Below, piece by piece: positions 1-9,943 of a DNA stretch of 64,000 nucleotides (position 1 is its first letter; each line of letters starts with the position of its first letter). The notes beneath the pieces were generated by a model. That model was given only the letters and a program-made list of their open reading frames with translations. It was not told where the DNA came from and made no database searches. The position numbers and the translations under genes are program-made. The stretch is from assembly GCF_001484605.1 (NCBI RefSeq), contig NZ_CP013747.1, positions 4,588,001 through 4,652,000 of the forward strand, written 5' to 3'. The DNA comes from Pseudarthrobacter sulfonivorans. Lineage in GTDB: Bacteria; Actinomycetota; Actinomycetes; Actinomycetales; Micrococcaceae.

Positions 1-1208
1 CCGGAGGACACGTAGAAGGTCGGGGCCGGGTCACCCGTGGCGGTGAACGTGTAGCTGTAGGCGGCACGCGTGGTCGCTTTGGTCGGTGGTGTGTCCGCGG
101 TGAACACCGGGGGTGCCGAGTTCACATCGATGACCGACACCGTGTTGGAACCGGCGTTGGTGACGTAGGCTGTCGACCCGTCCGGGGTGAACGCAACACG
201 GTACGGTTCCGGCCCGACCGGGATCGTGGAGGTCACCGTGCCCGACGCCACAGAGATGACCGACACCGTGTTGGAACCGGAGTTGGTGACGTAGGCTGTC
301 GACCCGTCCGGGGTGAACGCAACACCGACCGGATGCGTCCCGACCGGGATCGTGGAGGTCACCGTGCCCGACGCCACAGAGATGACCGACACCGTGTTGG
401 AACCGTAGGTGGTGACGTAGGCTGTCGATCCGTCCGGGGTGAGCGCAACACCGTACGGACCCGACCCGAACCCGACCGGGATCGTGGAGGTCACCGTGCC
501 CGACGCCACAGAGATGACCGACACCGTGCCGGAACCGGAGTTGGCGACGTAGGCTGTCGACCCGTCCGGGGTGAACGCAACACCGACCGGGCCCGACCCG
601 AACCCGACCGGGATCGTGGAGGTCACCGTGCCCGACGCCACAGAGATGACCGACACCGTGCCGGCACTGTAGTTGGTGACGTAGGCTATCGACCCGTCCG
701 GGGTGAACGCAACACCGTACGGGCCCGACCCGAACCTGACCGGGATCGTGGAGGTCACCGTGCCCGACGCCACAGAGATGACCGACACCGTGTCGGAACC
801 GAAGTTGGCGACGTAGGCTGTCGACCCGTCCGGGGTGAACGCAACACCGTACGGAGACGACCCGACCGGGATCGTGGAGGTCACCGTGCCCGACGCCACA
901 GCGATGACCGACACCGTGTCGGAACCGACGTTGGTAACGTAGGCTGTCGACCCGTCCGGGGTGAACGCAACACCCCTCGGATACGTCCCGACCGGGATCG
1001 TGGAGGTCACCCCGCCCGCGGCAGTTGCCGGGAGATTACCGACCAGCATGAGCGCCAGGATCGTGCTGATGATGGCCGCACGCCGCCGGAACCGAAGGGA
1101 AGCGGGTCTACCCCGCCGGAAACGGCGTTTGCCGCCGCCCAGTTGTTTCATGCCCGGGGCGGAACGCCGCCCCGGGTACCGCCGGGACAATCCTGTTAAG
1201 AACCGCAT
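1..1208 (-). CDS. Secreted YVTN beta-propeller repeat protein, 3' end outside window
   Basis: The frame starts at an ATG (1206-1208 complement) preceded at ideal spacing by AGGAGG (1214-1219 complement). It stays open to the window edge, so the C-terminus is missing. Residues 1-65 hold an Arg/Lys-rich head, a hydrophobic stretch (IISTILALMLVG) and a signal-peptidase-like site after PATAA. Seven 42-44-residue repeats follow, each with VTSTIPVG, VAFTPDGSTAYV and TVSVISVASGT; seven YVTN repeats make a complete seven-bladed propeller. The visible tail (APPVFTADTPP...) resembles a bacterial Ig-like He_PIG domain, and such proteins often carry several. The product is probably exported and surface-bound or extracellular; its ligand is unknown. 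The ATG at 1151 is also in frame but lacks a ribosome binding site. Confidence 0.85.
   Translation of the reverse strand, partial: MRFLTGLSRRYPGRRSAPGMKQLGGGKRRFRRGRPASLRFRRRAAIISTILALMLVGNLPATAAGGVTSTIPVGTYPRGVAFTPDGSTAYVTNVGSDTVSVIAVASGTVTSTIPVGSSPYGVAFTPDGSTAYVANFGSDTVSVISVASGTVTSTIPVRFGSGPYGVAFTPDGSIAYVTNYSAGTVSVISVASGTVTSTIPVGFGSGPVGVAFTPDGSTAYVANSGSGTVSVISVASGTVTSTIPVGFGSGPYGVALTPDGSTAYVTTYGSNTVSVISVASGTVTSTIPVGTHPVGVAFTPDGSTAYVTNSGSNTVSVISVASGTVTSTIPVGPEPYRVAFTPDGSTAYVTNAGSNTVSVIDVNSAPPVFTADTPPTKATTRAAYSYTFTATGDPAPTFYVSS
111..1010 (-). repeat. Seven tandem coding repeats of 126 or 132 bp
   Basis: The units begin, on the minus strand, at 1010, 884, 758, 626, 494, 362 and 236. Their lengths are 126, 126, 132, 132, 132, 126 and about 126 bp. 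The 132-bp units carry an extra Phe-Gly-type dipeptide before the Gly-Pro. The units are nearly identical in DNA, not only in protein, which points to recent amplification or ongoing gene conversion. They encode the blades of the YVTN propeller. Confidence 0.9.
1153..1176. repeat. Perfect 10-bp inverted repeat inside the 5' coding region
   Basis: CCCGGGGCGG and its exact complement are separated by AACG. The element lies about 32-55 nt downstream of the start codon of the YVTN gene, so its mRNA would form a very stable hairpin just after initiation. A role in limiting translation is inference only. Confidence 0.6.
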
Positions 1209-1563
1209 CAGGTCCTCCTGCATGTGGAAAGCGAAGTCTGTAGTGTCGCGTTCGTGCCGATATAACGGCTCAATCCGGAGTTTATAGACCAGGCAAACCT
1301 CCGGTCATTGGTAGTCGGTACCTGTCTTTTGGGCTGGCACTACCTTTTTCCTTGGGTCCGAGAGAGCCGGCGGTTTGCCCATCTAATGGCGCTTCAGTCG
1401 CTCACGATGCACCGGGCCATCATGTATCGAGTTGCTGACCCCGAAATTGACACCCGTTTCATCAACCAGATTAGCTAGTTCGACCCACCCGCAAGCCGGT
1501 CCGCCACCGGACGCACCGTTGGCGGACGGCGCTCTTGCTCCGGGCCACGAAGCGTCCCGTATG
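1209..1563. other. Gene-poor stretch upstream of the YVTN gene
   Basis: This stretch must contain the promoter of the leftward YVTN gene. An AT-rich part near 1255-1285 is the likeliest place, but no clear -35/-10 pair can be chosen. Short open frames on both strands (for example 1383-1589 on the minus strand) show no recognisable family and no ribosome binding site. No intact gene is supported here. Confidence 0.5.
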
Positions 1564-1823
1564 ATCCCCAACGGATCTACGTCGACCACGGGCTCACGGG
1601 CAGAAACAGGTACCGGCCAGGCCTGCGTGAAGCGCTGGCCGCCTGCCGCGCCGGCGATACCCTGGTTGTCACCAAACTGGACCGGCTGGCCAGGGCCGTC
1701 CAGGACGCCCCTGAGATTGCCGATGACTTCCCCGGACGTGAAGTGAAACTCAGTAGGGCAAGGGCCGGCTGCGCGGGAAGCAGCGTAACCAAAAACAACG
1801 ATGAATCCGTCTCAAAACCTTGA
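1564..1823 (+). pseudogene. Serine recombinase (resolvase/invertase) fragment
   Basis: One frame encodes DPQRIYVDHGLTG, then PGLREALAACRAGDTLVV and TKLDRLARAV. This is the internal part of the resolvase catalytic domain, with the conserved DRLAR motif. The N-terminal region carrying the nucleophilic serine (usually YARVST) is absent. After GREVKLS the family sequence is lost and the frame stops at 1821-1823. The C-terminal DNA-binding part is missing, so the fragment cannot be active. It marks a lost Tn3-like or invertible element. Confidence 0.8.
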
Positions 1824-1841
1824 CGTGCGCACACTTCCAAC

Positions 1842-2637
1842 ATGCGCGTCTTCGATACTTCATTCCACTACAAGACCGACAAGCCTGCGAGGACCAGACC
1901 CGACGCGGACAGGGACAGTCCGAGGCTCCGGTTGGACCATGAGCTGCTGTGGACGAAGAGACTGCGCTCCGGGGTCGTTTTCGCCCAGAGCATTTCATCA
2001 GCTCGACGGAACGAGTACCTCGTCTTTACTGACCCCTCCGGAACGAGGCATTGCTAAGGCAGCGACGCCATCACCAGCTCCTACACCACCTGGTTGAAGC
2101 CGAAGGCTCTGGTCAACGCTATCGCCGGGGCTGAACGAGGACCAGAAGTCCCGTTACCTGAAGCCTCCGTACACCATCGGCAGTTCGATGATTTGGCCCG
2201 TCAGGACGAAGGACCAACCCACCATGAACAAGGCACGAGGGTTCGGTCCCGAAGGTAAACAGATCTGTGACCGCATGGACCTCACCCTTGAGTGCATCCG
2301 GCGTCACTATGCAGGAGAACCAGGAAGCCCCCTCGCCGATGTCATCAACGCCTATAAGGACTTCTTCAGGCTCTTCGACGGGTTCGCGGAGTTCGTGGAC
2401 TTCTTCCACTTTCAAGACCTCGTGACGCCCGACTACAAAGAGGTTCGGTTCTACCTGCCTTTCGACAACTTCGAGCGTTCCGAGGCACCGGCCACGACCG
2501 AGGAGTACGTGACGTACCGGGATGCCACGCTGGAGTTCATCGCGGGACGGAAGCGTCGGACGGCCGAGTGGGTCACGGAGTACAACCCCGAGATTGAGGT
2601 TCGTTGCCCTTGGTGGCGACCTCGGCCTCGCAGCTGA
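1842..2637 (+). pseudogene. DUF6994-like protein gene, broken by a stop, a frameshift and a lost 3' end
   Basis: The reading begins MRVFDTSFHYKTD and runs to an in-frame TAA at 2055-2057, where the family is expected to have a Tyr codon. The same frame then continues GSDAITSSYTTWLKPKALV until about 2130. A one-base insertion in a run of four G moves the sequence into the next frame, LNEDQKSRYLKPPYTIGSSM, which is open to 2637. The family match, recalled from memory, ends near EIEVR (about 2600), and the remainder reads into a transposase relic. Two independent disruptions plus 3' truncation make this a pseudogene. The function of the intact family is unknown. Confidence 0.75.
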
Positions 2638-2712
2638 GTTCGTCGAGCAGGCCGCGGGTCTTGGCCGAGTCGTAGCCGGCGTCCAGGTGCACGGTGATCA
2701 CCGACGGCCGGT
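2602..2712 (-). mobile_element. Insertion-sequence transposase fragment
   Basis: The minus strand encodes PSVITVHLDAGYDSAKTR followed by GLLDELSCEAEVATKG. This matches the region around a catalytic Asp in DDE transposases of the IS5/IS1380-like groups (HLDAGYDS). Only about 35 codons remain and no terminal inverted repeats can be recognised. It joins the broken DUF6994-like gene to the intact acVLRF1 gene, so an IS insertion followed by deletion probably removed the 3' end of the former. Confidence 0.65.
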
Positions 2713-2721
2713 TGTGGAAAA

Positions 2722-3396
2722 CTATGGCGGTGCGTCCGCCACGTGTATCCGGACGGCGCAGACATCCGCGGCGGCCTTCCGCAGCACCGAGCCGTTGGGA
2801 TCGGGCACATCCAGGAAGTCCAGCCGGGGGACTGAGGCGTACAGCTTCATGGCAGGTTGGTCCATGACCAGTCCCGCAAGGGTCCGGTCCCCGCCCGGAG
2901 CAAGATACTCGATCGGCTGGCCGCCGAAGACCGCTGCGGCGTGGGCCGCCACTTTCTCCACCAGCTCATCAGCCTGGTTGGCCCGGCGCCGTGCGAACCG
3001 CTGCTGGGACTGGCCGCCGGCCGCGGTGCGGGACTGCACGTAGCGGGACCCCGCCTTGGACGCGAGCAGGATGCTTTCCCGGGCCACGCCCACCGCATAG
3101 CCGCCGCGCCGCACAAGCACCAGGCCAGCCGTCCGTGGCTGGGCGGCGACGGAGGCCAGGCGCTCCAGGGGATCAGCGCCGCGTCCAGGCCGTCCGTCAG
3201 GTGGCCACGGAGCGTGAAGCAGCGCAGTGGTGCCGTCGGCCGCCAGCAGCCGCACGCCGTCGTCGTCATCGCTGATCCGGAAGCCGCCGTGCGAGGCACC
3301 GAAGCGTTCCGCCCAGCCGGCCAGGCGTCCGCCGGACACAAACGCGGTCCTGACGGACCCCGGCCGGCCGGCGCCGGGGGTACTGCGTGCGCTCAT
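2722..3396 (-). CDS. acVLRF1 family release factor-like protein (peptidyl-tRNA hydrolase)
   Basis: The 224-residue product belongs to the actinobacterial branch of Vms1-like release factor 1 proteins, related to eRF1 and yeast Vms1/ANKZF1, which release nascent chains from stalled 60S/50S-tRNA complexes. The diagnostic segment is SRYVQSRTAAGGQSQQRFA (about residues 117-135). It holds a GGQ-like loop followed by the SQQRFARRR stretch typical of VLRF1. The ATG start has AAGGGA upstream. The C-terminus ends about 10 nt from the transposase relic but looks complete. The gene is divergent from rarA with only 61 bp between them. The role in ribosome rescue is inferred from the family. Confidence 0.8.
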   Translation of the reverse strand: MSARSTPGAGRPGSVRTAFVSGGRLAGWAERFGASHGGFRISDDDDGVRLLAADGTTALLHAPWPPDGRPGRGADPLERLASVAAQPRTAGLVLVRRGGYAVGVARESILLASKAGSRYVQSRTAAGGQSQQRFARRRANQADELVEKVAAHAAAVFGGQPIEYLAPGGDRTLAGLVMDQPAMKLYASVPRLDFLDVPDPNGSVLRKAAADVCAVRIHVADAPP

Positions 3397-3457
3397 GGCG
3401 GGATCCCTTGCATGGAGGGCGGAAGTGGGGCAGTGAACTAATGAGTAGCCTATCTAT

Positions 3458-4858
3458 GTGGATGATCTCTTCGCCCAAGGGCATGGCAATGACGACGACG
3501 ACACTGACGAACCGTCGTCGTCCGGCCGTACCGCCGCGCCCCGCAGTCCCTTGGCCGTGCGGATGCGGCCACGCACCCTGGATGACGTGGTGGGCCAGCA
3601 GCACCTGCTGGGGCAGGGATCGCCGTTGCGGCAACTGGCCGCCGGCACAGACGCCCTGGGTCCCGCAGGCCCCAGCTCGCTGATCCTCTGGGGACCGCCC
3701 GGGACCGGAAAAACCACGCTGGCGCACGTGATCGCCAAGGGCAAGGGGCGGAAGTTCGTGGAGCTGTCCGCCATCACCGCAGGCGTCAAGGACGTCCGGC
3801 GGGTTATGGACGAAGCCCTGACAGCGCGGGACCTGTACAAGACCACCACTGTGCTTTTCCTCGACGAGATCCACCGCTTCAACAAGGCCCAGCAGGATGC
3901 CCTGCTGCCCGGCGTCGAAAACCGCTGGGTGGTGCTCGTGGCGGCAACCACCGAAAACCCGTCCTTTTCGGTGGTCTCGCCACTGCTGTCCCGCTCCCTC
4001 CTGCTCACCCTGAAACCGCTGACGGAGGCGGATATCGAAGGGCTCCTGCAGCGCGCCGTGGCGGACGAACGCGGCCTGAACGGAAAAGTGGAGCTCACCG
4101 CGGAGGCCGTGGCGCACCTCGTCCGGCTCGCGGGCGGCGACGCCCGGCGCGCCCTGACGGCCCTCGAAGCCGCAGCGGGCGTGGCCTTCGGCGATGCGGA
4201 CGACGCCGCTGCCGACTCGCTGGTCACCGTGGAACTCAAGCACACCGAACGCGCCCTGGATGTGGCCGCCGTGCGCTACGACCGCGCCGGGGACCAGCAC
4301 TACGACGTCGCCAGCGCCTTCATCAAATCGGTCCGCGGCTCCGACGTCGACGCCGCACTGCACTACCTGGCCAGAATGCTGGAGGCAGGGGAGGACCCGA
4401 GGTTCATTGCCCGGCGCATCGTGATCTCCGCGGCGGAAGACGTGGGAATGGCGGACCCCACAGCGCTGCAGACGGCGGTCGCCGCCGCCCAGGCAGTCCA
4501 GCTGATCGGCATGCCCGAGGGGCGGATCGTCCTGGCCGAGGCCGTGGTGCATCTGGCCACCGCGCCAAAATCCAATGCCGCGTACATGGGAATCAACAAG
4601 GCCGTCGCGGATGTCCGTGCCGGCCTGGGCAACGGGATCCCGGCGCACCTGCGTGATGCGCACTACCCCGGCTCCAAGCAGCTGGGCCACGGGCTCGGCT
4701 ACAAGTACGCCCACGATGCCCCCCATTCCGTGGCCAGCCAGCAGTACCCGCCGGATGACCTGGTGGGTCGGGACTACTACGAGCCCACCGCCAACGGCGC
4801 GGAACGGGACATCGCCGTGCGCCTCGAACGGCTGCGCAAGATCATCCGCGGCAACTGA
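3458..4858 (+). CDS. rarA: Replication-associated recombination protein A (RarA/MgsA), AAA+ ATPase
   Basis: This 466-residue clamp-loader-like ATPase acts at stalled replication forks and interacts with single-stranded-DNA-binding protein in model bacteria. The sequence shows the N-terminal MDDLFAQ, the [15 protein letters not shown] box, Walker [10 protein letters not shown] (residues 79-87) and Walker [19 protein letters not shown] (from 133). It also has the sensor segment AATTENPSF and the C-terminal MgsA domain with ENPSF-linked lid and [12 protein letters not shown] at 3458 is the only start, because an in-frame TAG lies four codons upstream. No strong ribosome binding site is visible, so the transcript may be leaderless or nearly so. 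Confidence 0.95.
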   Translation: MDDLFAQGHGNDDDDTDEPSSSGRTAAPRSPLAVRMRPRTLDDVVGQQHLLGQGSPLRQLAAGTDALGPAGPSSLILWGPPGTGKTTLAHVIAKGKGRKFVELSAITAGVKDVRRVMDEALTARDLYKTTTVLFLDEIHRFNKAQQDALLPGVENRWVVLVAATTENPSFSVVSPLLSRSLLLTLKPLTEADIEGLLQRAVADERGLNGKVELTAEAVAHLVRLAGGDARRALTALEAAAGVAFGDADDAAADSLVTVELKHTERALDVAAVRYDRAGDQHYDVASAFIKSVRGSDVDAALHYLARMLEAGEDPRFIARRIVISAAEDVGMADPTALQTAVAAAQAVQLIGMPEGRIVLAEAVVHLATAPKSNAAYMGINKAVADVRAGLGNGIPAHLRDAHYPGSKQLGHGLGYKYAHDAPHSVASQQYPPDDLVGRDYYEPTANGAERDIAVRLERLRKIIRGN

Positions 4859-4957
4859 CCGGCCTCGGCGGTGGAGTGGACCCGGGCAGTGACGCCACGG
4901 GAGTGACCGGGGGAGCGGCGGCCGGAGCCGGCGGAGTGTGGGAATGCAGCCGAATCC

Positions 4958-4966
4958 TGCTAAGAT
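4958..4966 (+). promoter_or_regulatory. Extended -10 promoter for rpsD
   Basis: TGCTAAGAT is an extended -10 element (TGN plus TAAGAT) in the 273-bp gap between rarA and rpsD; no good -35 box accompanies it. Transcription would start near 4973 and leave about 160 nt of leader before rpsD. Nothing else gene-like is seen in the gap. Confidence 0.45.
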
Positions 4967-5131
4967 TGTTCGTTGTCTGGCAAGGCGCGGACGCAATCTC
5001 CCCATCCTTCAGTATTTCTGCTGTTTCGTTGGGGTAGCCCTGTGCCCAGTAGCAAAAGGCAGCGGTTGGCCGATGCTCTCCATTATGGAGGCCAGTAACA
5101 CTGACACACCGCAGATATTGGAAGGACACAA

Positions 5132-5758
5132 GTGGCTAACAACACTCGTGCTCGCCGTACAGCACGCCTCTCGCGTGCACTCGGCATTGCTCTGACCCCC
5201 AAGGCCGCCAAGTACATGGAGCGCCGCCCGTACGGCCCCGGTGAGCATGGCCGTGCCCGCAAGAAGCAGGACTCCGACTACGCCGTACGTCTGCGCGAAA
5301 AGCAGCGTCTGCGCGCCCAGTACGGCATCCGCGAAGCCCAGATGACCCGCGCCTTCGAAGAAGCCCGCCGCACCAAGGGCCTGACCGGTGAAAACCTGAT
5401 CGAACTGCTCGAAATGCGTCTCGACGCCCTCGTGCTGCGTGCCGGCTTCGCCCGCACCATCGCCCAGGCCCGCCAGCTCGTTGTGCACCGCCACATCATG
5501 GTTGACGGCATCCGCGTTGACCGCCCGTCCTTCCGCGTCAGCGAAGGCCAGCTTGTCCACGTCCACACCCGCAGCGAAACCATGGTTCCGCTCCAGGTTG
5601 CAGCAGCCGGCGCACACCGCGACGTCCTGCCCCAGGTTCCGGCCTACCTGGACGTCAAGCTTGACGCCCTGCAGGCCCGCCTGGTCCGTCGCCCGAAGCG
5701 CTCCGAGGTTCCCGTAACCTGCGAAGAGCAGCTCGTCGTCGAATTCTACGCACGCTAA
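5132..5758 (+). CDS. rpsD: 30S ribosomal protein S4
   Basis: This 208-residue primary 16S rRNA-binding protein nucleates assembly of the small-subunit body. It has the ribosomal S4 N-terminal domain (ANNTRARRTARLSRALGIAL, KKQDSDYAVRLREKQRLRAQYGI) and the S4 RNA-binding domain near LRAGFARTIAQARQLVVHRH. It lacks the zinc-binding Cys set of some S4 paralogues, which is usual for this group. The GTG start at 5132 follows GAAGGA (5121-5126). It stands alone rather than in an rpsM-rpsK-rpoA operon, as commonly seen in Arthrobacter relatives. Confidence 0.97.
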   Translation: MANNTRARRTARLSRALGIALTPKAAKYMERRPYGPGEHGRARKKQDSDYAVRLREKQRLRAQYGIREAQMTRAFEEARRTKGLTGENLIELLEMRLDALVLRAGFARTIAQARQLVVHRHIMVDGIRVDRPSFRVSEGQLVHVHTRSETMVPLQVAAAGAHRDVLPQVPAYLDVKLDALQARLVRRPKRSEVPVTCEEQLVVEFYAR

Positions 5759-5775
5759 ATCCCAGCAGCGTATCC

Positions 5776-5809
5776 AAAGAAGCCCGTGGCAAGCGCCACG
5801 GGCTTCTTT
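5776..5809 (+). terminator. Rho-independent terminator after rpsD
   Basis: A perfect 15-bp stem (AAAGAAGCCCGTGGC and its complement) with an AAGC loop ends in TTT. It begins 18 nt after the rpsD stop codon. Confidence 0.92.
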
Positions 5810-5903
5810 GTATGTAAGGTACTTGGGGGACATCTGCGGAACGCATCTAGGCAGCGTGCGCGGAGGTAAAAGATCCACGTCAGTTTCAAGGAGATGAACG
5901 TCT

Positions 5904-6278
5904 ATGTCTGGTGGCGATATTGCCGGCCTGATCGCAGCCGGGGTGTTCGCGCTCCTGGTGCTGCTGCTCGCCGTGCCCATCCTGAAGCTCGGCAGTGTGC
6001 TGGAGGAAATTCGGACCTCCATCCGCTCCCTCAGCGATGGCGCCACGCCCCTGATGGACGAAGTCACCGCGACTGTGACCACCACCAACCAGCAGTTGAA
6101 GAAAGTGGATGGCATCGCCTCCAACGTTTCGGATGCGTCGGCAAACCTTTCCGCACTGTCCTCACTCGTTGCAGCGACAATCGGTTCACCGCTGATCAAG
6201 GTGGCAGCTTTCAGCTACGGCGTGCGTTCCGCCCTCGCCAACCGCAAGAAGCCCGCACCCGGCCGCCGCAGCCGCTAA
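5904..6278 (+). CDS. DUF948 domain-containing membrane-anchored protein
   Basis: The 124-residue protein has one N-terminal membrane helix (about residues 6-28, IAGLIAAGVFALLVLLLAVPIL). A helical, Thr/Ser-rich, coiled-coil-like domain follows (EEIRTSIRSLSDGATPLMDEV to NLSALSSLV) with a basic tail. This is the organisation of DUF948, whose members include the general-stress protein YtxG. AAGGAG (5888-5893) precedes the ATG. Its position directly before another small membrane-associated protein and alaS is conserved in Actinobacteria as far as I recall. The function is unknown. Confidence 0.85.
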   Translation: MSGGDIAGLIAAGVFALLVLLLAVPILKLGSVLEEIRTSIRSLSDGATPLMDEVTATVTTTNQQLKKVDGIASNVSDASANLSALSSLVAATIGSPLIKVAAFSYGVRSALANRKKPAPGRRSR

Positions 6279-6295
6279 GCCACCGGAGAACTGAA

Positions 6296-6526
6296 ATGAA
6301 ACGATTTGTCTGGATGGGGATCGGCGTGGCCATCGGAGTCATTGCGTTCCGCAAGATCAGCGAAGCCCAGTCCAACCTGGGGCCCGAGGGCCTGAACCGC
6401 GCGGTGGGCCGGCTGGCTGACGGTGTGTACGACTTCGCCGATGCCGTGCGTGCCGGAATGAGTGAGCGTGAGACGGACCTTCGGGCCGCCCTCGGGATCG
6501 ACTCCCAGGATGTAGCCCGCCGCTGA
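6296..6526 (+). CDS. Small DUF6167-like membrane-associated protein
   Basis: This 76-residue product begins MKRFVWMGIGVAIGVIAFRK, one short N-terminal membrane helix. A polar helical domain follows, containing LNRAVGRLADGVYDFADAVR and ending in RAALGIDSQDVARR. GGAGAA lies 5 nt before the ATG, and the gene follows the DUF948 gene after 17 nt, so the two probably form an operon. The family name is recalled from similar small proteins before alaS. The biochemical role is unknown. Confidence 0.8.
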   Translation: MKRFVWMGIGVAIGVIAFRKISEAQSNLGPEGLNRAVGRLADGVYDFADAVRAGMSERETDLRAALGIDSQDVARR

Positions 6527-6645
6527 ACGCGCGGGAAAAACGCGCGAGAATTAAACCAGCAGCCGCCGCTTGCCGGCACTGCCGTCTGAATCAATAAGTC
6601 ATGCGTGGCATAACGCGTGAACCGAGAAGGGTATGTAATCAGCTC

Positions 6646-9324
<2,679 letters not shown>

Positions 9325-9331
9325 GGAACCC

Positions 9332-9943
9332 GTGACAGAATCCGCTGGCGCCGCCGTCTACCCCCAGGGCATCAAATTGGGGGTAGACGTCGGCACCGTC
9401 CGCGTGGGCGTGGCCCTCTGCGACCGGGACGAAATCCTGGCCACTCCGCACAAGACCCTGGACCGCAACGTCAAGAAGAATTCCGACGTCCGTGTCATCG
9501 CGTCCCTCGCTGGGGAACTGGGCGCCGTCCAGGTCTTCGTGGGGCTGCCACGCACTATGAAGGGCGAGGAACACGCCTCTGCCAGGATGGCCACCGACTA
9601 CGCCGAACTGCTGGTCGCGGAGTTCGTTGCCCGGGGAATGGATGTTCCGGTCAACCTGGTCGACGAGCGCCTGAGCAGTGTTACGGCGCACCGTAGCCTG
9701 CACGAAGCTGGCATGAGCAGCCGGAACCACCGTAAAGTGGTGGATCAGGTCGCGGCGGCAGGCATCCTCCAGCACGCCATCGACATGCAAAAAGCCAGGG
9801 GAACGGACGTTGGCAGCCGCGTGACTGCGCCGCCCCGTACTCGGCCATCCGGAGCAGGTTCGGCAGTCCAGCCCGAGCATGCGGCCCCGGAAGGCACGAC
9901 CCGATCTCAGAACACGGAAGGCTACAGTGAGCCCGTCCAATAA
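9332..9943 (+). CDS. ruvX: Holliday junction resolvase-like protein RuvX (YqgF), putative pre-16S rRNA nuclease
   Basis: The 203-residue RNase H-fold protein begins VTESAGAAVYPQGIKLGVDVG. The metal-binding Asp lies in GVDVGTVRVGVALCD, and the family motifs GLPRTMKGEE and VDERLSSVTAHRSL follow. E. coli YqgF matures the 16S rRNA 5' end. The GTG start at 9332 has AGGGAA upstream. The last 30 or so residues form a Pro/Thr/Gly-rich tail beyond the usual fold. The 3' end overlaps the mltG start by 17 nt, giving translational coupling in the alaS-ruvX-mltG-aro string. Confidence 0.93.
   Translation: MTESAGAAVYPQGIKLGVDVGTVRVGVALCDRDEILATPHKTLDRNVKKNSDVRVIASLAGELGAVQVFVGLPRTMKGEEHASARMATDYAELLVAEFVARGMDVPVNLVDERLSSVTAHRSLHEAGMSSRNHRKVVDQVAAAGILQHAIDMQKARGTDVGSRVTAPPRTRPSGAGSAVQPEHAAPEGTTRSQNTEGYSEPVQ

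Noticed and set aside
111..1010. Regularly repeated units resembling a CRISPR array
   Set aside because: Units are 126-132 bp, keep a coding frame and encode beta-propeller blades. No short repeats separated by unique spacers exist.
333..1199. 288-codon plus-strand open frame of Arg/His/Asp-rich repeats
   Set aside because: It is the antisense of the seven YVTN blades. The minus strand has a perfect ribosome binding site, signal peptide and a recognised fold.
1383..1589. 68-codon minus-strand open frame
   Set aside because: No ribosome binding site and no recognised family. It overlaps the resolvase relic in antisense, so a real gene cannot be supported.
3266..5005. 579-codon minus-strand open frame
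   Set aside because: It is a shadow of rarA, which has complete AAA+ motifs on the plus strand; the minus frame shows only a low-complexity composition.
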